Positions 12,938-24,246 of a stretch of 64,000 nt of DNA are shown one piece after another. Source of the DNA: Undaria pinnatifida (lineage: Eukaryota; Sar; Phaeophyceae; Laminariales; Alariaceae); contig JABAKD010000029.1 of NCBI GenBank assembly GCA_012845835.1, positions 6,130,405-6,194,404 on the forward strand. Direction: 5' to 3'. Under the pieces are notes generated by a model that had not been told where the DNA came from, searched no databases, and worked only from the letters and a program-made list of their open reading frames with translations. The first letter of the stretch is position 1, and each line of letters starts with the position of its first letter. The translations under genes and the position numbers were made by a program.

Positions 12938-13271
12938 CCAGTTCTTCTCTTGCCCCCTGAGTAGCCCTTACCCCCAACGAGCTCCACAATTATCACCTTC
13001 TGCGGCAGACGCTTCTTCCTTGCTACGAATCCGGGAAAAAATATACCCCGTTTGCGCACTATCGCCTATATGCTCTCGGAAGCTGTTTTGGCAAGCGCGT
13101 CGTCGTACGATAGGGTGTGATCGTCGCGCTTCCGTTTCCGCCATACGAGGCATCGGAGAAGCATGGGGTCGTGAACCCGTCGCAGACTGTCATAGTCAGG
13201 CTTGTTCGGACTCCACGTCATGCAACCTTAAAGCAGTGTCTCGACCACCTCAGCTTTGAGCAATCGCACCT

Positions 13272-13620
13272 TCAACCGTAAGCGCACACCCGGGCGATTA
13301 TAGATTTCCATCTTGCACCGCTGGAAGCACGCCCAGGCTCTCTGGAGACTCTTGTTGTTTCAGTTCTAACGTTTCTCTCTGCGGTGATAGCCCCGCCCAA
13401 GTACACAAACTCGATTTTTGTTTGTATACCTGGCCGGCTGAATTGATTGTGAAGGACACCTTTCGCCCGCCTTTGGTTTCCAGGCACATTATCTCTGTTT
13501 TCGCCTCTGAGACCGTAAGCCCGAAGGACGAGCACGCAGTCATGATCACCGTCATCATCCTAACCAGCCCATCTGATGATCGCGATACGATGCCCGCATT
13601 GTCCGCTTACAGCATACTCC
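13272..13620 (-). pseudogene. LINE-A reverse transcriptase, motif C to thumb region
   Basis: The minus frame reads SSFGLTVSEAKTEIMCLETK and then GQVYKQ, typical of the segment after the RT catalytic motif C in APE-type LINEs. The motif C equivalent at 13598-13610 reads Leu-stop-Ala-Asp-Asn, so this copy has a stop where Tyr would be. It also has Asn in place of the second catalytic Asp. Frames switch downstream. Non-functional. Confidence 0.75.
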
Positions 13621-13749
13621 GCAATCTCTGCACCCCCTCCCCCTCCTTCCCCCTCCGCCCGTCGACTTTACTTGTGCGTGAATCACTCTTTTTCTGGCGT
13701 TTGTCCTTTCGTTGGAGCTACATTATGTTGTCCGTGATAGCTGCATCAG

Positions 13750-14600
13750 CGAAGAATCGTTTCTCGGCCACACGCAGTACCGCCATGGAAAACAAATAAA
13801 CAGCAGTGGCGCGAGCACGCATCCTTGCCTGAGACCTTGCCCCATGTCGAACGTATCCGATCACTGTCCATCACCCAACCGCTCGCATGCTTGCATGACG
13901 TGGTGGAATTGGAGGATGATGGCAAGCATTCTCGGTGGCACGCCAAAACGAGCAAGGACATCTCACATAAGTGTCCGGTCACCGGATTCATGTGTTTTAG
14001 TGCGTTCGGTAAAGCACAAGTACAAGGGGGTGTCATTTTTCCGCGCCAGATCCTGCAGTCGTCGTTCTACGAACATCATTTTAACCGTCGAGCGTTGGGG
14101 TCTGAACCCACACCATTCCTCTGGAAGAATGTTCTCACGTTCGCAATAGTCACTCAGGCGACCCGCAATGACTTCTAAGAGTACTTTGCCGGCGTGAGTT
14201 TCCAGGGAGATGCCACGATAATTGCAACACTCAGTCCGATATATCTCTTGGGAAGCACATTAATCGTTGCATCTTTCCATTGTTGCGGCACGCCACTTCC
14301 CCTCCACACAGAGACGATGATATCGTTGAACTTTCCGAGAGTGTTGAATTCTCCTTCGTCGGCCAAAACATTCTGAAACTCGGAATGGGCCATCGGCCCC
14401 TACCGCCTGTTCGCCAACGCACGAATCGCTTCCTCTACTTGCGTACCTAGACGGAACATGGTCCAGTGGTCTGCACGGGGGCCACTGCTTAAGCTCGTCT
14501 ACAATGCTCATGTCAATGGTCGGCGATTTGGTGTTAAGCAGTTTATGAAACCACCTCACCCACCGCGCGCGGATGAGGTCATTATCCCGCAGCAATCGAC
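13750..14600 (-). pseudogene. LINE-A reverse transcriptase palm/fingers remnants
   Basis: Minus-strand frames broken by shifts carry pieces that match the plus copy at 54.3-55.1 kb, for example a segment with DNDLIRARWVRWFHKLL followed by a region that includes LADEGEFNTL. Together they represent the region before and around RT motifs A and B. Multiple frameshifts prevent a continuous reading. Confidence 0.65.
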
Positions 14601-15639
14601 GTTCTTCGTCTTCGATGTACTACGAGTTAACCGTCCTCTTCCCTTCCTCATCCATCCCCTTGAGGTGTTTGTAGAAACCAAAGAGATAACCTTCTTGGAT
14701 ACGCACTTTGAGTTGTCTAACGTAATCATCGAAAAACTTCTGTACAGCTTCCGGCCGCGTCCGTTTTAGCTGATTGATGGTCGCCTTCAATGCTAGCCGT
14801 AGCCCACGATCGTTTGCAGCCTAACGGACCCGTTTCCTCTATCCTGCCACCATGCGTTCAAATCCGCTTTCGTCTGCTCGGTCGCACACCAGCCCTTCGG
14901 TACTTGGTTGCGCGTCTCGGTCAGTAATGAGGGCATGTCATCAACGCTTCCGGCATTAGTACCGGGTACCGGGGAGGCAAGCTTGGCTGCTATCGCTTTT
15001 TGGAATTTCATCCGAAGTTGCGGGTGTGCCGTTAATCTCGGTAGATCAATAACGCGCCGGCTTCTGAAGACTTGCTTTAGGCGATTTGGTACGATGGTGC
15101 CTAAAATGCGAATAATTTCGATTACGAGGTTGTAGGCCGACTCAGCGCTCTCTCTTGGTGGGTTCCCTGCAGTTACATTACGCACCAATCGTCTATACAC
15201 TTGCCGTGTCAGTATGTAGTCAAGCCAGTACTAGGCCTTCCGTCGGTTAGGACTCTGAAGCGTGTACGCTATACCACGAGCAGGTATAGCAAAGTACGTA
15301 TTGAGGAGGGCACGTTTGTCATCAGGTGCGTGAATCAATAGCCGCTATCTGTTGTCGTTCAGCTCGTCACGTCCGTATGCACCTAATACCTTGCTGTCGG
15401 TCCACCCGACCCCTCTCATGCCCCTGTACGAGCATTTGCGTGCATCAGGAAAAGGAGGTGGTCCGTACTGGGTACCCCCTTGACCACCTCGTCTATTGAA
15501 CTCCAAAAGTAATATTTTTCGCTGGTGCTCTTGTCAAGAGTGGAGGCATAGCCTCCAATGAAACCTTCATCAATCTAGCACTGATGCACTCAACCGCGAC
15601 ACCGCTTTTGTCCATCCCTGCCACGATAGACTCTCTAAC

Positions 15640-15962
15640 AGCTCAGCCTACCCCGTGGTTCCCCATATGTTCGTGCTTTCCTTCGTCTGCTCCTGAGCAA
15701 AACAAAACATACCCCGCCGCCGTAAAAGCACTTTGTCCATTGCGCCGCACCTCCTGCAACCCTATGATATCACAACCTGCGTCCTCGCACGTCTTCAGTA
15801 TCACCTCGGCGTGGACTATGCCGTTCGTGCTCTCAAAAGCAAGGATGCGAACGTTGTACGTACCCACGACGAGTTCCCTTGCTCTCGACCTAGCCCTTGC
15901 ATCTGCGCGACGTTTCTGAGCAGACCTTCGAATCCTCCTGCGTCTCCTTCTCTTCTTTCAAA
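15640..15962 (-). pseudogene. LINE-A APE-type endonuclease N-terminal part
   Basis: A very basic leader (Arg/Lys-rich) runs into GTYNVRILAF, then CDIIGLQEVRRNG and AAGYVLFCSGA. This is the N-terminal signature of the exonuclease/endonuclease/phosphatase fold used by LINEs to nick target DNA: Asn in the TYNVR motif and Glu in the GLQE motif. The frame closes soon after FCSGA, so the rest of the nuclease is lost or frameshifted. The family is certain; activity is excluded. Confidence 0.85.
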
Positions 15963-16099
15963 CATCAGATTTCCTCCCTTCCACCCTCCGTTTTTCCCAG
16001 ACAGAGTATTTCCCCCTCTCCGTCTTCCTTCGTCCAGCCCGGTTCTTGCATAAGTGCCAACCTGAATGGGGCAGCAGTCCCGACACGCTACGTCCATCT

Positions 16100-17107
16100 C
16101 TTTCCCGACTCTGGTGCTTACTCACGTGGCTTCGATCCTCTCTTTTTTGTTCGATACAAATTCCACGCTTTCCGCGGCGGTCATGAGACACTGCGTCCGC
16201 AGGGAAGGCTCCTGGGTCTAAAAATTCAGCGAGGAACGTTTTTGCCTTGTCGCTGGCTGTCACCGGCGGCCCGCACTTTAGTTCAACGCACTAGTACGGT
16301 CGACGCCACACCCACCCTCAGGGGCTCTGGCACGTTTTAGAGAAGCTTCAGACCCGAGCACCACCCCGGCCGGGGAGCAGCCGAGGGGGGGCATTATGAA
16401 CACTAGTAATAGTCGCGACCTGCACTACTGCTCACTGAACGAGTCAACACAGTAGTACAGCTAGGCATCGTGCACTGCTGGTGGCGGGCCTATACGAGTA
16501 GATCGGCCGTACTATGTGCGAACACATGTAATGGTGGATTGTTTCATAGGTCAGAAGCAATGCCGGAAAGGTTACATCACATTGCGTGCTGGTACCTGGT
16601 AAAAATATGCCAAGAAACCAGACCAAAACATGGTTCAGCTGAAAACGAAACCCCCAAAAAATATAGTTCGGGTAAAACGGCTACGATCGTCCTTTGTTGT
16701 AGTACGAGGATACCCATATTATAATCACGCACTGTCAATAGTACAACATAAGCAGAAATGCTACGGTATGACTAAAAGCAGGAGATAGAACAAGAGCGAG
16801 TCATTGCGTTCACCCGAAGCACGCAACTCGTACTCGGGGGGGGTATGGTAGAGCAATCTATAGCAAATACCCCTATTTCGCAGAGACACGGTACAGTAGT
16901 AGGTTGTGGTGGAACGGAGCCGGCCACTCGAATTAGTCGATGCAAATAGCTCACAGGCTTGTTTCCAACTGCGAATTTTTCCACAAGGTGTTATTAAATT
17001 GGCGGAGTATTGTGACGGACAGGACTCCCGACACGGGCACAAACCACTTGGAATTGGACTACGAACGTTTTTGGCGTTGGAAAATAAGAGGTAAGGACAA
17101 ATATATT
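16100..17107. other. Unassigned spacer
   Basis: No domain-bearing frame or repeat class was recognised. Upstream LINE-A leader sequence may extend into the first 200-250 bp. Confidence 0.45.
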
Positions 17108-17660
17108 ATAAAAACAAAAATTCACTCCAGCTGTGAGATCGAAGATTTCGTCGAAATTCATCTTTGCAAGCTGTGTGTGATACTCCGATCGCGCGCATTA
17201 CGGGTTGAGTGTCCTCATCAAGGATACAGGTCGGCGACTCTCCTTACAACTACCGTGTAGCTATCAGGGTCAACAGGGTGATTTTAGTCAGTCTGTGCGC
17301 GGAAACTATAAAACCCGTTTCTGAGGGGGACAAAATCTGACAGCTGTGGAGGGAATGTATCCTTTTATCAAGTGAATCTTGTAAGTGGAATAACCGGTGA
17401 GGGGGGGGGGGGGGGGGGAGTTTTGAAGGACGTGGGGGCCTGGTTTTGATCAAAAGCGAGCGGGTTTGGAGGGGGGGTAATTTGTGCATGTAAGTTTTAA
17501 ATCCTTTCAAGGGGATAAATATGACTGTTTTGGCTCCAGTTTCTTATTGGGGGGAGGGGGGGGGGGTTGAGGCGGGGGGGGGGGCGGGGGGGGCAGCTCA
17601 ATATGTGCGTGGAAGCTATACATTATTTTGAGGGGATAAATGGGACGGTTAAATATATAT
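17108..17660 (-). repeat. Family-P dispersed repeat, inverted copy
   Basis: The reverse complement of the 10.7-11.24 kb segment. It begins with ACTCCAGCTGTGAGATCGAA, passes CAAGCTGTGTGTGATACTCC and CGGAAACTATAAAACCCGTT, and ends in G runs separated by GGGGATAAAT blocks. About 210 bp is well conserved; the G-rich part is shorter than in the copies at 9.8 and 57.5 kb. Confidence 0.8.
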
Positions 17661-18270
17661 AGCACCTAAGCAAATATAGGGCAGATCTTTTTTTGTTCGG
17701 TTGTCACCGTAGTATCCCACGACGAGAGCGCACGGGGAGACAATATATCAAAAAGCTGCTGCAGCAAAGCCGCGATAGCTGCAGACCCAACGTGCCGGTG
17801 GCAAAGCGGAGGCCCGAATCGGCCAGTGGTTCACAGATAAGAGACATAAGGATGACCAAGCTCTATAGTGAGAGCAAGAATGTAGGTTTAAAGGCAAAGG
17901 AAAAAAGAACAAAGAAAAAATACCTGCAAAAAACGAGAAAAAAAGTAAAATGCAAAGCTATGCAAGGCGAAAAGAGCTTGCCTTGGGGAGAGAAGAGCAA
18001 CGGGGAGGATAGGATGTCGCGCAAGTCCAAGGCCGACACGTTCACTGCTCCGACGACGCCAATGGTAGTGGTACTCCGAGAGGGGGATGCATGGTTGGTC
18101 GGTGTTGGGAACCGTGCTCCTCATGGGTTCCAGTGTCTTGTTGGTCTCTCCTCATGGGTCGCTGGATAGACTCAAAAGCATATACATTATTTCCTCTACA
18201 TGGAACTCTAAAAGACAAGCAAAACAAGACAAGACAGAGTAGGGCAGGGTAGAGCAGGTATATCAAGGTC
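17661..18270. other. Unassigned spacer before the MULE
   Basis: A plus-strand frame of 158 codons (17693-18169) contains a Lys/Arg-rich stretch but no recognised domain. I treat it as chance. The stretch ends at the left MULE terminal repeat. Confidence 0.4.
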
Positions 18271-18372
18271 GCCGCCGGGGAATCTGCCAACATTGGCCGG
18301 AAGGAATTGCCTGTCAACATAAAAAACGCCTGCAGAACCTACTCTACAGAACCAGATTTCAATTTGAACAAA
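18271..18372 (+). repeat. Left terminal inverted repeat of the MULE
   Basis: Contains GCCGGGGAATCTGCCAA, GGAAGGAATT, CCTGTCAACATAAAAAACGC and CTGCAGAACCTACTCTACAG. The same blocks occur in the same order in the reverse complement of 34972-35070 with modest divergence. Confidence 0.85.
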
Positions 18373-18413
18373 TCACAAAGAACACCTGGTCGTACACTCT
18401 ACCCACAGAGCTA

Positions 18414-18466
18414 ACACACGTAGCAGCACGTAGCAGCACGTAGGAGCACGTAGTAGCACGTAGCAG
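18414..18466. repeat. 10-bp tandem repeat, five copies
   Basis: CGTAGCAGCA and variants (CGTAGGAGCA, CGTAGTAGCA) repeat five times just inside the MULE left TIR and immediately before the first transposase exon. Subterminal repeats of this kind are common transposase-binding regions, but that role is inference. Confidence 0.7.
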
Positions 18467-18509
18467 CGGACCCGCAGTGGTTACCCCCAAGGTATTCACG
18501 GGGCTGAGG

Positions 18510-18924
18510 ATGGCCAGCAGCATAGAGGCTGCTGCAAGAGCTGCTGCCAGTCTAGCGAGCTCGGATTCCTTGCCGCCTTGCGAGACGGACGAAAGTGGTG
18601 CACCGGTGACCTCCTCGCTAGGCACGGCGTGGAGTGCAGTCTCGGATGAAAGACATGCACCAACGACCTCGCTAGGCTTGACGTGGAGTAACGAGGAGCC
18701 TATGGTGGTAGATGACGAGGCAGCTCCTTACAACAGCAACTCAGCAGCAAAAAGAGGCGAGGACAGCACCAACGGCGGAAGACACGAAGATGGCAACGAG
18801 GACGCGACTGCCTCGCGTGCATCTCACCAAGACAATTTGTTCGATAGATCCGAAGGTGAGATGATAGTTTATCACATAAGTAGTTTATCACATGCTGACA
18901 GTCGTAAAGGAGTGACGCAGTTTG
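18510..18924 (+). CDS. MULE transposase exon 1 (N-terminal, tentative)
   Basis: The first ATG after the subterminal repeats opens a frame beginning MASSIEAAARAAASLASS. It is rich in Ala, Ser, Glu and Asp, so this is a low-complexity N-terminus. A GT donor at 18925 (G|GTGAG) leaves phase 1, which fits an acceptor at 19178. No domain is recognised; assignment to the transposase rests on position and phase. An upstream in-frame GTG at 18477 is an alternative start. Confidence 0.45.
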
Positions 18925-19178
18925 GTGAGTCGCGGGTCGCATGCGGTGTCCGCTCGCGAAATATAGCGTCGCTACAAGCAGTAGTACGCGCTTGCTGCAT
19001 GATACCAACGGAGAAGGCATGAAACGATACGCGATGCGATCGGTACTTCTGTTTGTTTCATTTTCCTGTTGCCGACGAAGTTTGGGTACAAGTAGGCTTA
19101 ACTAGGCTTCCATCGGCCCTCTCTTCTGGCTTGCAATAGTATTGCCCCCCTCCTTCCGGTTGTTATTGCCATGTACAG

Positions 19179-19342
19179 CGGGGATGTCGCAGTTAAGGGC
19201 GGAGCTTTTGAAAATATCGTTCCCCCGCCTTGAAGGCGAAGCGGAGCAGGAGTTTAACGAGGCGATATGGGACAACGCCGTCGACATGGTCATCGGGTAC
19301 GTCGGCCACGGATGCCACCTGAAACGCCGAGACAAAGTGAAG
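19179..19342 (+). CDS. MULE transposase exon 2 (tentative)
   Basis: A pyrimidine-rich tract and ACAG acceptor precede the exon, which joins exon 1 in phase 1 and encodes 54 residues. It includes LLKISFPRLEGEAEQEFNEA, then WDNAVDMVIGYVGHGC, ending in a basic KRRDKVK at an AAG|GTAGG donor (phase 0). The content is compatible with the N-terminal DNA-binding region of MULE proteins, but no specific motif was identified. Confidence 0.5.
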
Positions 19343-19561
19343 GTAGGCTTGAAAAGTTTGAGAACTGCTGCGGCATTTGGTCCTTGCTTGCGCACTGATC
19401 ACGCGGCCCGTCCTGTCCTTCAGTAAAGAATGGCACGCGCATACTACATGTACCCACCGCCACCATGGACACGCACCTTGCTGTCGACCATCGCATGTCG
19501 CCCGCCATTGACTTCCGATCGGAAATACCGCCTCGAAAATTCGTTCCCTCTGTCGTCCCAG

Positions 19562-19719
19562 CTTCACTCTAGAAGCGCCGAAGCAAACCGGCTCAACAAA
19601 GACAGGTGGAGGAACTTCAAATCGTTTGCGAAGAAGGCGGGACGCCAGCAAAACGGGGTCTTACGGGCCCAGCAAGCGCTTCCGAGGAGTAAACGACCAA
19701 GAACACTACAAGAAAGAAG
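19562..19719 (+). CDS. MULE transposase exon 3 (tentative)
   Basis: The acceptor CCCAG at 19557-19561 opens in phase 0, matching exon 2. The product contains SRSAEANRLNKDRWRNFKSF, a basic amphipathic stretch. A donor AG|GTGTTG follows at 19720. If it is not used, the frame stops at 19735. The following exon could not be joined with confidence. Confidence 0.4.
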
Positions 19720-20785
19720 GTGTTGTTCAGAATAACTGAAGTGATTCGTGTTGAGTAGCCCCACAGCAGTAAATAGTACTCCGTATCTGATATCTTCGTG
19801 ATGCCCTCTAGATGAGTCGATTTGAGAAGTACGCAGCCTTGCCGCCTCTGTCCTTTTTACATCGTCTGTGCTGCACCAATATACTTCAGTACATGATATT
19901 GTCTGCACTTGCATCTAATGAAAACCAGAACTCCTACTGCTGTTGTGGTATGCCAAAATTGCTGTAGCCCCCGGAGAAGCGTATGTACGTACCTTTGCGT
20001 ACGCGTTGATGTATAAAGCAGTGGCAATCGAGTGGTATAAGTTTATTTGTTGATTTTTTTATGGACCAGACGCGCTGGCATCTTTTCATCGCCAAAGTAC
20101 GACCGTATCGGCGTGGGTCTCTCTGCAATTCGTACAGAGATCTACGTTCTTCGTGGATTTGTGCAACGGAAGGTTTCTTCTCCATCCATTGCAAGAGTTG
20201 CTCTTCGTTAATGTAGTCGTACCGACTTCACGGCAGACACCCGTCCTCGCTGTTGTATTTCTGTATGTCGCGCCCCCGAAACACATGCATGGTATTGATG
20301 CCAAATCTACCATAAGACATGATGTCCGTTTTCGATTTTTGAAGACACCGACGCTGCCCGTGTCCTGACAGATTGTGAACCTCCCGCCCAACGCCATGAT
20401 TGCGCATCTTGCCAGGTGTATATTGTGCAGAATCTAGCTTGGTTGCGGCTTTCTGGTGGTGTTCAACTGGTCAGGAATCGCTGACGGTCTTACCCTTTCG
20501 ACGTTGAGTCCACTTGTCCAGATAGAGTTGGCGTATCGGCGACCGCTGTACACTAGTAGTGGTGACGGGTGTGCTTAGATGATCGCAACCAGCGCCCGTT
20601 GGTTGCAACATGATGGTTGCAACATGCGTTGTGTCGCTCGTGGTAAAGGTGTAGGAGTGCAGTTTGCTGGGATCAAATTGTTTTTATCCTATACGCCTTT
20701 CATTCTCACCCTTGTTCTGTCGCCCATCCATTCGCCGTTCGTTGCGGACCATGGATCTATCGCTTGTTCAATCCCAACGGCTCAG

Positions 20786-20999
20786 GCCTCCTTGTGCCCG
20801 CACCACAACATAGACTCAGAGAACGGCAGCGTGGAGCACGAGCCCCCACGAAGGATGGACAATGGGGTGACACACGAGATGGTTTACGAGCAGGAGGATA
20901 TGATTCGCCTGCTGCACGTTCAAACTCAACGACACGAAGGCTATTGACAGGACTGTTGAGCGCGATGGGTTGATTCTGGGACCGAGCGGGAACCAGCAG
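20786..20999 (+). pseudogene. MULE transposase exon 4 region, frame broken
   Basis: After a CTCAG acceptor, a frame reads CPHHN and RRMDNGVTHEMVYEQEDMIR, like the pre-catalytic helical region of FAR1/MULE proteins, then meets a TGA near 20944. A second frame from about 20940 reads AIDRTVERDGLILGPSGNQQ and ends at a good donor (CAG|GTGAGT, 20999/21000). The change of frame without an intron suggests a small indel. Confidence 0.45.
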
Positions 21000-21300
21000 G
21001 TGAGTGGGTGAGGATAATATACCCGACATAGCACGTACTATTGTTTTGCGGCGTGGAGGTATTACGTTCGGATCCCAGCGGCATTCTGTGTAGGGACTTC
21101 TTGTTTGGTCACCCTCGATTTGCGCGTACGTGTGATATCAGCACAAGTAGGGGTGTTATGGTCATCATCGCTCCGTCACCGTGTTCCTTCGGCCCGGCAC
21201 TGCGTGTATTCTCGCCGAAAATGTGAACCATGAGAGCGCGATTTCGACAAAAACACTCCAAAGCCCTAGGAGGGGCAAACGACAAGAATGATGGCTTCAG

Positions 21301-21447
21301 CTGGAACGTTGCTGGATGAGGTTCACCCTGGACGACAAGGGACGCATCAACCGCGCCGCCTGTGCGCTCGAAGCGCAGAGGACGACGGCACTGCGGGTCT
21401 ACCCGCTCATCACTCAGGACAAAACATTAAACACCAGGAGATTTCGC
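21301..21447 (+). CDS. MULE transposase exon 5, first catalytic Asp
   Basis: Acceptor TTCAG at 21300. The product reads WMRFTLDDKGRINRAACALE and then VYPLITQDKTLNTRRF. MULE transposases have the first DDE aspartate in a D-x-T-x-x-T-N-R context, so Asp at 21418-21420 (QDKT) is the candidate. The donor is uncertain. A GT at 21448 (phase 0) does not match the next acceptor (phase 2), whereas one in GAGAC|GTCTTG does but adds residues. Confidence 0.7.
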
Positions 21448-21603
21448 GTGCTAAGTCCCGAGACGTCTTGGTTATTTGACCTGTTTGAACTGAGCATTCC
21501 CGTACGAAAAGAAAGCATCGCTCTCCTACCGTTTTGTGAATGGTTTCGTCATGATCTTCGCGTGTCTATTGTGCGCCCAATTTAATGGTTATTCTCCAAC
21601 CAG

Positions 21604-21754
21604 ATACAAGCATCATCTGGCACTGATCGTGGTTGTGGACGAGGAGAACTACACCCACATCGCGATGCACCTACTTCTTGCCAACGAGTGGTCGGAGGAC
21701 TGTGACTTCCTTATCCGAGTCTTCAGGGAACTGATCGAGGAAGCGCAAACACAG
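21604..21754 (+). CDS. MULE transposase exon 6
   Basis: After CCAACCAG the frame reads YKHHLALIVVVDEENYTHIA, then LLLANEWSEDCDFLIRVFRE, ending CAG|GTGAGC in phase 0. This matches the segment between the first and second catalytic Asp of MULE transposases (hydrophobic strand, acidic turn, aromatic 'F-x-W-x-x-x-x-F' region). Confidence 0.8.
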
Positions 21755-21958
21755 GTGAGCCAAGTGTCCATGTGCAGCATACACCGTGGGACTCGAGGAC
21801 CGCAGGAGATTCTATGGTTGTGTTGCCCCCAAGAGGAGGTTGGTTGTTGTGAACGTGGTCAGTGATACTGTACACGGATACCGTGTAATGCATGTCTCTC
21901 ACATCGTGTCGCTTTCCTGGCCGTAATGTGCGTCGGTCGCACTCGTGGGGAATCGTAG

Positions 21959-22147
21959 GCGATCTTCACTGATGTTGATCCAGCTGCGATGGCGGCAATC
22001 CAGAGGGAGTCCCCGTGGTCGCGGCACCCGCTGTGCCTGTTCCACATGGACTATAACGTTAGGGAGCATGGCAAGGTTCTTGGGGAGGGTGTCCTTGCCG
22101 GCGTGATTCGAATGTTCTACAAGGAAGCATTCGCTCCTACCGAGAAG
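21959..22147 (+). CDS. MULE transposase exon 7, second catalytic Asp
   Basis: Sixty-three codons, phase 0 at both ends (TAG|GCG; AAG|GTCAGT). The product begins AIFTDVDPAAMAAIQRES and continues RHPLCLFHMDYNVREH. This is the family hallmark: the second catalytic Asp in TD-x-D-x-A, then a C-x-x-H-x-x-x-N segment. It is the strongest single piece of evidence for a MULE/FAR1-type enzyme. Confidence 0.9.
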
Positions 22148-22433
22148 GTCAGTTGAGAACCGTGATGCGGAAGTGACTTACTGTTGCCTTGTATGTGAGA
22201 CCACGAAAGGGCTATAGGGAAGCCATGAGGTTGTAACAATAAGGTGCCTTGTGGACAACGTTAGGGCATTGGGTCGTCTAGGTGGGTATTGCGGGTGCAG
22301 GCGGCTTTGTGTCCTTGCGCTCTCGTGGAACCTGAGGATGTATTGTTTGGAAGGTCCTACGTTCAATCCCCTCCAACCCATGCCTGATTTGTTCGACCCC
22401 TCCACCGTCTCCCCTCTATTCGCTGTGTCCCAG

Positions 22434-22525
22434 TTGTTCCTTCAGGCCATACAGGACCTCTCCAATCTGCTCGCCCCGGGAAGCCACAGGTACACTTACA
22501 TGGCGGAGTCCGTTTTTGGGCCCAA
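22434..22525 (+). CDS. MULE transposase exon 8
   Basis: Acceptor TCCCAG, phase 0, matching exon 7. The product reads LFLQAIQDLSNLLAPGSHRY and ends SVFGP before AA|GTAAGC (phase 2). The next acceptor supplies the G that completes Lys. It fits the helical insertion between the second Asp and the Glu in MULE enzymes. Confidence 0.7.
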
Positions 22526-22749
22526 GTAAGCACTGCCTGGCATGTCAAGAGCCGAGCTAAATAGGGATGCGCATACAGCAGCAGCCTCGCTCGGGCTACA
22601 CCGGGGTTAGGGTATCTCGTCGGAGACTTGTTGGGTTGTGGTTGGGTTTGAGTTGGGATCATTTTTTCTGTGCATTCGCCCCCCCGGCTGTGGAGGAGAT
22701 ATCCGCGGCCGAGGGGGGAGGCTGTTGTTTGAGTTTGAGTTTTTCTCAG

Positions 22750-22998
22750 GTTGCCATCCGCCCCCCGCTGTGCCCACCTACTAAGTTGGAGCCGTTCCGG
22801 CGCATGCGACAGGTGGGTACACCGGTGGGCGGAGTACGGGCACCCAGGGCTCCTCGCGCTCGGCATCACCTCCACGCAGCGAGGGGAATCGACCAACAGC
22901 GCTTTGAAGCCGGTGACGACCAGGTCGGGGACTATAGTCGACGTACCCCGGTCCATCAGCAACACAGTCAAGGAAGACGCCAAAACGACGACAAGGTG
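22750..22998 (+). CDS. MULE transposase exon 9, catalytic Glu
   Basis: TTTTCTCAG precedes the exon. The product contains WVHRWAEYGHPGLLALGITS directly followed by TQRGESTNSALK. The family motif is T-x-R-x-E-x-x-N-x-x-L-K, so Glu at 22886-22888 is the third DDE residue. Then IVDVPRSISNTVKED. The exact donor is not decided; candidates lie at about 22,995-23,030. Confidence 0.85.
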
Positions 22999-23996
22999 GC
23001 CGGCTGTCACCCTTGGGGGTGTTTTTTCTAGGCTTTTGTCTCCGTTGCGTCAATATCGACGTCAGGGAAAAATCGTAGGAGGAAACAGGTTGGTTGCTGC
23101 CTGCCCGCCCAAAGAACACCTCTCCCACGATATCTTGCTGTCGTCGACTTTCGGCAGCCTTTTCTTCCCTTTCCCTCGGTTGGGGTTTTGTTTCTGGATT
23201 GCAGTTGTTGGCCTGCTCTGGAAGGCCAGGGTTACGACGGTATGATGGGCCCAGGGTTTCCTTTACTTGTATCATGTCTACGCTGCAATCGGGGGGGGGG
23301 CTGGGGGGCTACGATTGGTTGGCTGGCTGGCATTGCAGGGGCACCAAGATGTTCATGACGTTCCATTTTTTTCGTTGCGCATCACATAGCGCCGGTCACA
23401 TAGCGTGTGGAACAAAACGGAGGGAATCACATCTTTTTTCGCTGCCGTGGCTTATCGCTTTGCGGACCCTCGCTTTAAATGTAAACATGACACCCCCACC
23501 ACGTTTACACCTGAGCCGCGTTTCCACAAAGTGTTGCTAACCCTAACCTTTAGGTTTCACCTTCGAACGTCGTGCTTGTTACGATGCTCGTTGAAGTGAA
23601 AACATCGGGGGTCCGGTCCAACGCGTGCACATCCCGACTCAATCGGCGTGAGAGGTAACGACGACCGGGTGGCTTCAACATTTCAAATTCGTCCAGCACG
23701 GCATGCGCCAGGCGAATTGGAGCGCGTTCTCTATGAAGGTGACGTTTTCTTTCATAGGTTAGGGAATCGTTTGGGTATCGCACCAGCCTGAATCCCCCCC
23801 GCTGCCCGACTTTCTAGCACTGCTGTCGGAGCGCAGTAACAGTTGTGTTTCTACGGTAACAGTTGTGTTTCCAAAGTATAGCACTGTTGCGCAAACGTGG
23901 GTGGAGCCTCCTGAAGTAGCAGACCTTAATCGTCACCTTCCCCCCCCCCTCCCCCCGTGTACCTCGGTTTGATGCTTCGTCCTTCCTTATCGGCAG
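22999..23996. other. Intron or lost exons of the MULE gene
   Basis: Pyrimidine-rich sequence with C and T runs. One plus-strand frame (23405-23599) contains SFFAAVAYRFADPRFKCKHD and could be an exon fragment, but no phase-consistent junction was found. Confidence 0.4.
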
Positions 23997-24246
23997 GACA
24001 TATCCGACGAGGCCCTGGCGGCTATGGGATGCACGGACAAGACCCTTGCAACGGGTACCAACGACGTTCAACGCCAGCTGGCTGACTTCGCGGCGAACCC
24101 GGCTGGAGCGGGGCTGGTTTACAGCGCTGGCGAAAGCGGCGATGTCACCCTCACCACCCGGATGTCCATCAAGTTCTTCGCGGAGTTACTGCGAGAACAA
24201 GTGGTAGACCGACTCGTGCGCATCACCAATATGTACGGGTCCTGCT
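23997..24246 (+). CDS. MULE transposase exon 10, cut by the Copia element
   Basis: Acceptor CGGCAG, phase 0. The product includes DISDEALAAMGCTDKTLATG, then TTRMSIKFFAELLREQVVDR and ITNMYGSC, like the post-catalytic helical region ahead of the SWIM zinc finger. The frame runs straight into the left LTR. Codon position is such that sequence after the right LTR (from 30754) continues the same frame. Confidence 0.7.

Larger units (their letters stand above)
11804..16100 (-). mobile_element. LINE-A non-LTR retrotransposon, decayed copy
   Basis: Read on the minus strand, a basic leader and an APE-type endonuclease (15.96-15.64 kb) are followed by reverse transcriptase remnants (14.6-13.3 kb), a C-terminal domain (13.2-12.6 kb), a G-rich tract (12.73-12.51 kb), a pyrimidine-rich 3' UTR and a short (AAC)n-type tail at 11.80 kb. 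The same order and many shared phrases occur in the plus-strand copy at 53.7-57.1 kb, which fixes the polarity. Stops and frameshifts are frequent, so this copy is dead. The 5' boundary is uncertain. Confidence 0.85.

Noticed and set aside
20086-20397. Cys-containing 103-codon minus-strand frame within the MULE
   Set aside because: No recognisable zinc-binding spacing and no phase-consistent neighbours. Likely intronic.
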